A stretch of 9,914 bases of DNA from positions 1 to 9,914 of the forward strand of contig CAKUCT010000059.1 in assembly GCA_934643765.1 (NCBI GenBank), written 5' to 3'. Within the stretch, counting starts at the first letter, position 1. Each line of letters begins with the position of its first letter. This DNA is from an uncultured Oscillospiraceae bacterium. GTDB taxonomy: Bacteria; Bacillota; Clostridia; Oscillospirales; Oscillospiraceae. Both the position numbers and the translations under genes were made by a program. Positions 6,276 through 9,914 of the stretch are shown here, piece by piece. The notes under the pieces were generated by a model. The model was not told the DNA's origin, ran no database searches, and saw only the letters and a program-made list of their open reading frames with translations.

Positions 6276-6291
6276 GTTAAACTACTCTAAC
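6276..6291. promoter_or_regulatory. Second, imperfect copy of the GTTA...TAAC operator
   Basis: GTTAAACTACTCTAAC has the same length and outer half-sites as the palindrome at 6207-6222 (GTTAGATTTATCTAAC). It matches at 12 of 16 positions, with the downstream arm TCTAAC fully kept. It sits just upstream of the DUF2325 ribosome binding site. It may be a second binding site of the same regulator or one that acts on elongation. Confidence 0.42.
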
Positions 6292-6309
6292 TAAAGAAAG
6301 GAGCCTCAT

Positions 6310-6600
6310 ATGAGTATTGTGATTCTCGGCGGCAACGAATGTATGGAGCGCCGCTATAAAGATCTGTGCGACAGCTACCAATGTCAGAGCAAAATTTTCA
6401 CGAAGCCCGGCGGCGGCCTGCGCAAAAAAATGGGCAGCCCCGATCTGATGATTTTCTTTACCAGCACAATGTCCCACAAGATGGTTCAGGGCGCGCTGAG
6501 CGAAATCAAGGGTCAGCCGACCATCATCGAACGCTGCCATACGAGCTCGCTTTCCGCGCTGCGCGGGATTCTGGAAAAGCACGTGGGGAGCCCGGCCTGA
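6310..6600 (+). CDS. DUF2325 family protein
   Basis: A 96-residue soluble protein matching the DUF2325 family as I recall it: N-terminal VILGGNECMERRYKDLC, a central GLRKKMGSPDLMIFFTSTMSHKM block (roughly 36-58), and C-terminal ERCHTSSLSAL. The GGN start and alternating strands and helices suggest a small Rossmann-like alpha/beta fold. Cys11, Cys20, Cys25 and Cys76 could bind metal or a cluster, but this is not shown. The biochemical function is unknown. The ATG at 6310 follows AAAGGAG with a 6-base gap. It is the first gene of a three-gene unit; the next starts 1 base after its stop codon. In Clostridia I recall such proteins near ferrous iron transport (feo) genes, which with the palindromes points to an iron-related role, as an inference. 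Confidence 0.82.
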   Translation: MSIVILGGNECMERRYKDLCDSYQCQSKIFTKPGGGLRKKMGSPDLMIFFTSTMSHKMVQGALSEIKGQPTIIERCHTSSLSALRGILEKHVGSPA

Positions 6601-6601
6601 T

Positions 6602-7153
6602 ATGTCAGAGGAGCTTGTTATCCGCCAGTGCGCGCCGACGCTCGCCGGCATCAAAACCGGGAACCTGTTCTGCACCACCTTCGAAAGCCGCGAGGCGCTG
6701 CTTGCCGACGTGCGCAGTCTGAACCAGCGCCTGCGCCATAAGGGTCTTTGCCTGCTGCCGCTGCGCTGCCGCGGCAATCAGGTGCTGCTGTATCTCTACC
6801 GCCCGGCAAAGCTGCGCTGCGATCTGAAAAACGATCTGGCGCTGAGAATGCTCTCGCAGGCAGGCTACGGCTGCGAAAGCGCGGAGCGCTGCGTCGTGAC
6901 GCTCATCCGGCGTCTGCGCGAGCGCGCGGAGTTCCCGCATGAAATCGGCCTGTTTCTGAGCTATCCGCCCGAGGACGTGAAGGGCTTCATTGAAAACGGC
7001 GCGCGCGGGTTCAAATGCTCCGGTCTGTGGAAGGTCTACAGCGACGAGGCGTATGCCCGGGCCGCTTTTGCAAAATATAAAAAATGCACCGCAATCTACT
7101 GCCAACTCTGGCAGGCCGGCTCAAGTCTTGAGCAGCTTGCCGTGGCAGTTTGA
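6602..7153 (+). CDS. DUF3793 family protein
   Basis: A 183-residue protein of the DUF3793 family, recognised by the block HEIGLFLSYPPEDVKGFIENGARGFKCSGLWKVY (about 113-146; given in part as HEIGLFLSYPPEDVKGF). It has ten cysteines (10, 24, 50, 56, 73, 91, 97, 139, 162, 167), which is rich for a cytosolic protein. There is no signal peptide or membrane segment. The function is not established; the cysteines fit metal or redox chemistry but do not prove it. The start lies 1 base after the DUF2325 stop, with GGGGAG in the end of that gene, so translation is probably coupled. It is followed after 79 bases by a flavodoxin. Family members are, from memory, often near flavodoxins and feo genes in Clostridia, so an accessory role in iron-limited metabolism is the best guess. 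Confidence 0.8.
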   Translation: MSEELVIRQCAPTLAGIKTGNLFCTTFESREALLADVRSLNQRLRHKGLCLLPLRCRGNQVLLYLYRPAKLRCDLKNDLALRMLSQAGYGCESAERCVVTLIRRLRERAEFPHEIGLFLSYPPEDVKGFIENGARGFKCSGLWKVYSDEAYARAAFAKYKKCTAIYCQLWQAGSSLEQLAVAV

Positions 7154-7232
7154 GGATAAAGGGCGATACCGCGCCATTACCTCGCGCGGCACGGTCTTTT
7201 ATGAATTTCATATGTAGAAAGGAAGCAAAATT
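7154..7232 (+). other. Gap between DUF3793 and flavodoxin with a small hairpin
   Basis: It holds CCGCGC / GCGCGG arms around a 9-base loop (about 7169-7189), followed by a weak CTTTTA. This could be a processing or partial termination site that sets the flavodoxin level. There is no convincing promoter. A ribosome binding site AAAGGAAG precedes the flavodoxin ATG. Confidence 0.3.
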
Positions 7233-7658
7233 ATGAAAAAAACAGCTGTCGTTTACTGGAGCGGCACCGGAAATACCGAATCCATGGCCAACGCCGTTCT
7301 GGAGGGTATGAAGGCCGCAGGCGCCGAAGCCGCCCTTCTGACCTCCGCGGAAGCAGATAGCGCAAAGCTTGCAGAGTTTGACGCCGTTGCCTTCGGCTGC
7401 CCCGCCATGGGCGCTGAGGAGCTCGAAGAGACCGAATTTGCCCCCATGTTTGACGGCGTGAAGGCCTCTCTTTCCGGTAAGACGGTTGCTCTGTTCGGCT
7501 CGTATGGCTGGGGTGACGGCGAGTGGATGCGCACCTGGGAAGACGACTGCAAGGCAAACGGCATGAACCTTGCCTGCGACAGCGTCATGTGCTGCGAAGC
7601 GCCCGACGACGAGGCGCTGGACGCCTGCAAGGCGCTCGGCAAGAAGCTCGCCGAATAA
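7233..7658 (+). CDS. Short-chain flavodoxin
   Basis: A 141-residue cytosolic FMN electron carrier, typical of short-chain clostridial flavodoxins. The phosphate-binding loop is WSGTGNTE (9-16), the 60s loop is around GCPAMGAEELEE (55-66), and the 90s loop SYGWGDGEWM (90-99) carries the aromatic residues that stack on FMN. Flavodoxins pass low-potential electrons and often replace ferredoxin when iron is scarce. As the last gene of an operon that begins at a DtxR-like palindrome, this role fits well. The ATG at 7233 has AAAGGAAG upstream. The acidic composition is usual for the family. The strong hairpin downstream ends the unit. The partner enzyme cannot be read from the sequence. Confidence 0.93.
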   Translation: MKKTAVVYWSGTGNTESMANAVLEGMKAAGAEAALLTSAEADSAKLAEFDAVAFGCPAMGAEELEETEFAPMFDGVKASLSGKTVALFGSYGWGDGEWMRTWEDDCKANGMNLACDSVMCCEAPDDEALDACKALGKKLAE

Positions 7659-7727
7659 GGACCCGTTCTCCCCCTCCGGCGCGCGGTCTGACCCTTCCAT
7701 TGTGCACCGGGTTTCTTCCTAACTTGT

Positions 7728-7776
7728 GAAAATCTGTCGTATCAGGCCCTTCCTGACACGGCAGATTTTCTGTTTT
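7728..7776 (+). terminator. Intrinsic terminator after the flavodoxin
   Basis: A long stem: GAAAATCTG pairs with CAGATTTTC, extended inward by about nine more pairs with one mismatch and one wobble around a CCCTT loop, followed by TGTTTTCC. It is the strongest terminator candidate in the window and closes the operon starting at 6170. The 70 bases between the flavodoxin stop and this hairpin hold nothing I recognise. Confidence 0.75.
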
Positions 7777-7808
7777 CCAGGTTTTCTTCTCCAATTCTCA
7801 AATTATAT

Positions 7809-7837
7809 TTGACAAATCGGCCTGTTCCCGCTAGAAT
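7809..7837 (+). promoter_or_regulatory. Sigma-A promoter for the rhodanese-TtcA gene
   Basis: A perfect TTGACA (7809-7814), a 17-base spacer and TAGAAT (7832-7837). A short palindrome ATTTGCAAAT (7847-7856) lies near the expected start, and CCGCG/CGCGG (7861-7873) could form a small stem just before the ribosome binding site. Confidence 0.7.
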
Positions 7838-7888
7838 TGGGACGATATTTGCAAATCCGACCGCGCCCCGCGGCCGCAAGGAGGCAGC

Positions 7889-9082
7889 ATGGAACTGAGC
7901 GTGCAGGATCTGGCGGCGCTTTCCCCGTCTGAATATGTTCTGATTGATATGCGCAGCGAGCAGACCCGCGCCTACGGCACAATTCCGGGCGCCGCGGCCG
8001 TTTCACCAGACGCGCTTTCCGCCTTCGCGGCGGAGCACGCGGAAAAGAAGCTCGTGCTCTACTGCGCGCACGGCGAGGCAAGCCTCGACGCCGCCGAAGC
8101 GCTGGAGCAGGAGGGCTTTATGGCCTACAGCCTCTCGGGCGGATACCTCGCCTGGCTGCGCCGGGCGATGGAGCTGCAGCAGACGGAGGATGTCCAATCG
8201 CGCGTGGAGACAAGTCTTCGCAAGCGTTTCCGCGAAAAGATCTGGTGCAACTTCACAAAGGCCATCCGGCAGTATGAGCTGGTAAAGCCCGGTGACTGCA
8301 TCGCCGTGTGCATCTCCGGCGGCAAGGATTCCATGCTGATGGCGAAATTATTTCAGGAGCTGAAGCTTCACAACAAGTTCCCCTTTGCGGTGAAGTTCCT
8401 TGTCATGGACCCCGGCTATAGTCCTGCCAACCGCCAGATCATAGAGGACAATCTCAAGCGCCTCGGCATTCCGGCGGAGATTTTTGAGTCGGACATCTTC
8501 TCTTCGGTCTATAACGTTGAAAAATCGCCGTGCTATCTCTGCGCGCGCATGCGCCGGGGTTATCTTTATAACTTTGCAAGGCAGCTCGGCTGCAACAAAA
8601 TCGCCCTGGGCCACCACTACGATGACGTCATTGAGACGATTCTCATGGGCATGCTCTGGGGCGCGCAGGTGCAGACGATGATGCCGAAGCTTCACAGCAC
8701 GAATTTTTCCGGCATGGAACTCATCCGCCCGATGTATCTCATCCGCGAGGACGATATCAAAGCCTGGCGGGACGCAAATGACCTGCACTTCATCCAGTGC
8801 GCCTGCCGCTTCACCGACACCTGCACCACCTGCCGGCCCAACGAAGAAGCAAAATCCAAGCGCCAGCAGATCAAGGGCCTCATCCGCGAGCTCAAAAAGA
8901 CCAATCCGGAGGTTGAGGCGCATATTTTCCGCAGCATGGAAAACGTGTGTCTGGACACCGTCATCGCCTACAAGCAGGGTGGGCGGAAAATCTCCTTCCT
9001 GGACACCTACGACGCCGCGTCTGAGAACGTTTTCGCGCCGGATATTTCCTCTTTACGTGCTGAGCAGAATGTGCTAGAATAG
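7889..9082 (+). CDS. Rhodanese-TtcA fusion, tRNA thiolation family protein
   Basis: A 397-residue fusion. Residues 1 to about 95 are a rhodanese-like domain: VLIDMRSEQTRAYGTIPGA, then the active-site loop CAHGEAS with Cys59, then LSGGYLAWL. Residues from about 115 are a TtcA-family PP-loop ATPase: SGGKDSM (143-149), CYLCARMRRG (Cys215, Cys218), GHHYDDVIET, and CAC at 304-306. TtcA activates cytosine 32 of tRNA with ATP and thiolates it through a [4Fe-4S] cluster held by CxxC plus a third Cys; the candidates here are Cys304 or Cys306. A further CTTC pair (Cys312, Cys315) follows. The fused rhodanese probably delivers persulfide sulfur, by analogy with ThiI. The exact tRNA position is inferred. 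AAGGAGG sits 4 bases before the ATG, rather close. The gene has its own promoter and is followed by a small membrane protein gene. Confidence 0.9.
   Translation: MELSVQDLAALSPSEYVLIDMRSEQTRAYGTIPGAAAVSPDALSAFAAEHAEKKLVLYCAHGEASLDAAEALEQEGFMAYSLSGGYLAWLRRAMELQQTEDVQSRVETSLRKRFREKIWCNFTKAIRQYELVKPGDCIAVCISGGKDSMLMAKLFQELKLHNKFPFAVKFLVMDPGYSPANRQIIEDNLKRLGIPAEIFESDIFSSVYNVEKSPCYLCARMRRGYLYNFARQLGCNKIALGHHYDDVIETILMGMLWGAQVQTMMPKLHSTNFSGMELIRPMYLIREDDIKAWRDANDLHFIQCACRFTDTCTTCRPNEEAKSKRQQIKGLIRELKKTNPEVEAHIFRSMENVCLDTVIAYKQGGRKISFLDTYDAASENVFAPDISSLRAEQNVLE
9052..9080 (+). promoter_or_regulatory. Candidate promoter inside the ttcA-like 3' end
   Basis: TTTACG (9052-9057), a 17-base spacer and TAGAAT (9075-9080), within the last codons of the fusion gene. 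It would give the next gene independent transcription. A nearby TATAAT at 9110-9115 in an AT-rich run lacks a good -35. Confidence 0.42.
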
Positions 9083-9131
9083 GGGCTCCGTTCCGGCAAT
9101 ATATATGTATATAATCAAGAGGTGAACCAAT

Positions 9132-9644
9132 ATGACACCTGTCTTTTCTGCATCCGCGAGCGCAGCCGCGCTCTCATCCGACGGTATTCTCACGCAGCTT
9201 CTTGCCGTGTTTGCCGCGTCCGTTCTGCCGTTCATTGAAAATAAGGGCGCCATTCTTCTGGCCGCCGCCGTCAAGCTCAAATGGTACCTCGCCTATCTTG
9301 TCACGTGCCTCGGCTCCTATCTTCCGGTTCCGTTTCTGCTGCGCATGAAAAAGTGCCCGACGGGCGAAAAAAAGAAGCCCTCCAAGCTGGCCGCCAAGGC
9401 GCATCAGGCGCTGGAGCGGCACGAAGGCCAGCTCCGCAAATATGGACCGCCAGCCCTTTTTGTGTGCGTCTGCATCCCGTTTACGGGCGTCGGCTGCTGG
9501 ATCGGCTCGGTGTTGGCAGACCTCACCGGCATGGATAAAAAGCGCGCAGGGCTCGCCATTCTCGGCGGCACGCTCGTCTCCGGTCTTCTGACGGTGGGCG
9601 GCGTGTACGGTCTGATCGGCGGGCTGCAGTACCTGCTCGGCTGA
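9132..9644 (+). CDS. COG2426 small membrane protein (putative small multidrug export family)
   Basis: A 170-residue integral membrane protein. Hydrophobic segments lie at about 18-36, 38-69 (probably two passes or a re-entrant turn), 107-128 and 143-168, with a basic cytosolic loop KKCPTGEKKKPSK between. The LPFIENKGAILLAAAV stretch, with a Glu in the membrane, and the later CIPFTGVGCWIGS match the family annotated as Sm_multidrug_ex/COG2426, whose transport role is not well proven despite its name. The ATG at 9132 follows GAGGTG with a 7-base gap. It starts 49 bases after the rhodanese-TtcA gene and may be co-transcribed with it or use the internal promoter at 9052. Nothing links it to tRNA thiolation except position. 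Confidence 0.82.
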   Translation: MTPVFSASASAAALSSDGILTQLLAVFAASVLPFIENKGAILLAAAVKLKWYLAYLVTCLGSYLPVPFLLRMKKCPTGEKKKPSKLAAKAHQALERHEGQLRKYGPPALFVCVCIPFTGVGCWIGSVLADLTGMDKKRAGLAILGGTLVSGLLTVGGVYGLIGGLQYLLG

Positions 9645-9667
9645 GGCAAAGGCCCGTTTTTGTACAT

Positions 9668-9691
9668 AAGATTGAATTTTTCTTCAATCTT
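9668..9691. terminator. Hairpin after the COG2426 gene
   Basis: AAGATTGAA and TTCAATCTT form a perfect 9-bp stem with a TTTTTC loop, followed by CTTCCGTTTTCTG. It is AT-rich with a broken U-tract, so a weak terminator. It is the only candidate end for the upstream transcript before the promoter at 9729. Confidence 0.5.
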
Positions 9692-9719
9692 CTTCCGTTT
9701 TCTGTCTATTTTGCCACCC

Positions 9720-9746
9720 ATTTACCCGTTGACGCAGTAGGTAAAT
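9720..9746. promoter_or_regulatory. Inverted repeat over the -35 of the edge gene
   Basis: ATTTACC (9720-9726) and GGTAAAT (9740-9746) are perfect 7-base arms separated by 13 bases, framing the -35 element at 9729-9734. This suits a dimeric repressor that hides the -35. I do not recognise the family of binder. Confidence 0.45.
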
Positions 9747-9757
9747 TGGTGTATCAT
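9729..9757 (+). promoter_or_regulatory. Sigma-A promoter for the edge gene
   Basis: TTGACG (9729-9734), a 17-base spacer and TATCAT (9752-9757), about 50 bases upstream of the ATG at 9806. Confidence 0.65.
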
Positions 9758-9805
9758 AGCAGCAACGAATTTGAGCGATATTCTTTTTGGAAGGAGGCGA
9801 ACGCA

Positions 9806-9914
9806 ATGACGTTCCGTTACACCATTGGTACTAACAACATGATGATGCGAATGTTATTCTCCCGGGCATGTAATATGGCCAGGTGCTTCGGCATGCGTTG
9901 CTGTACGCCTGAGA
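9806..9914 (+). CDS. Partial Met/Cys-rich small ORF, cut by the window end
   Basis: AAGGAGG (9791-9797) lies 8 bases before the ATG, behind a good promoter, so translation is likely. The 36 visible residues begin MTFRYTIGTNNMMMRMLFSR and continue ACNMARCFGMRCCTPE. They contain seven Met and four Cys (22, 27, 32, 33) with five Arg, a very skewed make-up. I do not recognise it. It could be the start of a metal-binding or other Cys-rich protein, a leader peptide read in response to Met or Cys supply, or the start of a longer protein that only looks odd here. The downstream sequence is needed. Confidence 0.5.
   Translation, partial: MTFRYTIGTNNMMMRMLFSRACNMARCFGMRCCTPE

Noticed and set aside
6605..7105. 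166-codon minus-strand ORF opposite DUF3793
   Set aside because: The plus strand holds the recognisable DUF3793 block and continues an operon; the minus frame is an Ala/Gln-rich shadow.
8348..8923. 191-codon minus-strand ORF opposite the TtcA-like domain
   Set aside because: Fully antisense to a gene with intact PP-loop and CxxC motifs; no domain recognised.

Overview
The window looks like chromosomal DNA of a GC-rich anaerobic Firmicute of class Clostridia, probably Oscillospiraceae/Ruminococcaceae-like. The reasons are the GC-rich sequence, strong AGGAGG-type ribosome binding sites, sigma-A promoters with 17-bp spacers in front of most units, and clostridial family types (an Rrf2 regulator paired with mnmA, a DUF2325/DUF3793/flavodoxin set, a TtcA-family PP-loop protein). 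The genus is an inference. I see no mobile element, CRISPR array, tRNA or rRNA.

Left half, minus strand (reading right to left): a CtpE/Exp7-like cation P-type ATPase (3601-5997); tandem hairpins that overlap the next promoter; mnmA (tRNA U34 2-thiolase) overlapping an IscR-like Rrf2 regulator that starts with TTG; then a clear promoter with an operator-like inverted repeat, a leader of about 200 nt carrying an 18-codon upstream ORF, and metY (O-acetylhomoserine sulfhydrylase). Bases 1-273 hold no gene I can assign.

Right half, plus strand: a promoter divergent from the ATPase promoter, with two related GTTA...TAAC palindromes and a small terminator-like hairpin in the leader, drives DUF2325, DUF3793 and a flavodoxin, ending at a strong terminator. 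Next comes a rhodanese-TtcA fusion (tRNA thiolation) with its own promoter, then a COG2426 small membrane protein with a candidate promoter inside the 3' end of the preceding gene. At the right edge a new promoter with an inverted repeat precedes a truncated Met/Cys-rich small ORF.

The genes share a theme of sulfur and iron. MetY assimilates sulfide, MnmA and the TtcA fusion put sulfur into tRNA, the Rrf2 protein has three cysteines suited to an Fe-S cluster, and the flavodoxin set lies behind palindromes resembling iron-regulator (DtxR/IdeR) boxes. The most interesting points are the metY upstream ORF, the rhodanese-TtcA fusion with extra cysteines, the double palindrome plus hairpin before DUF2325, and the Met/Cys-rich ORF at the right edge. 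No wholly new system is demonstrable.
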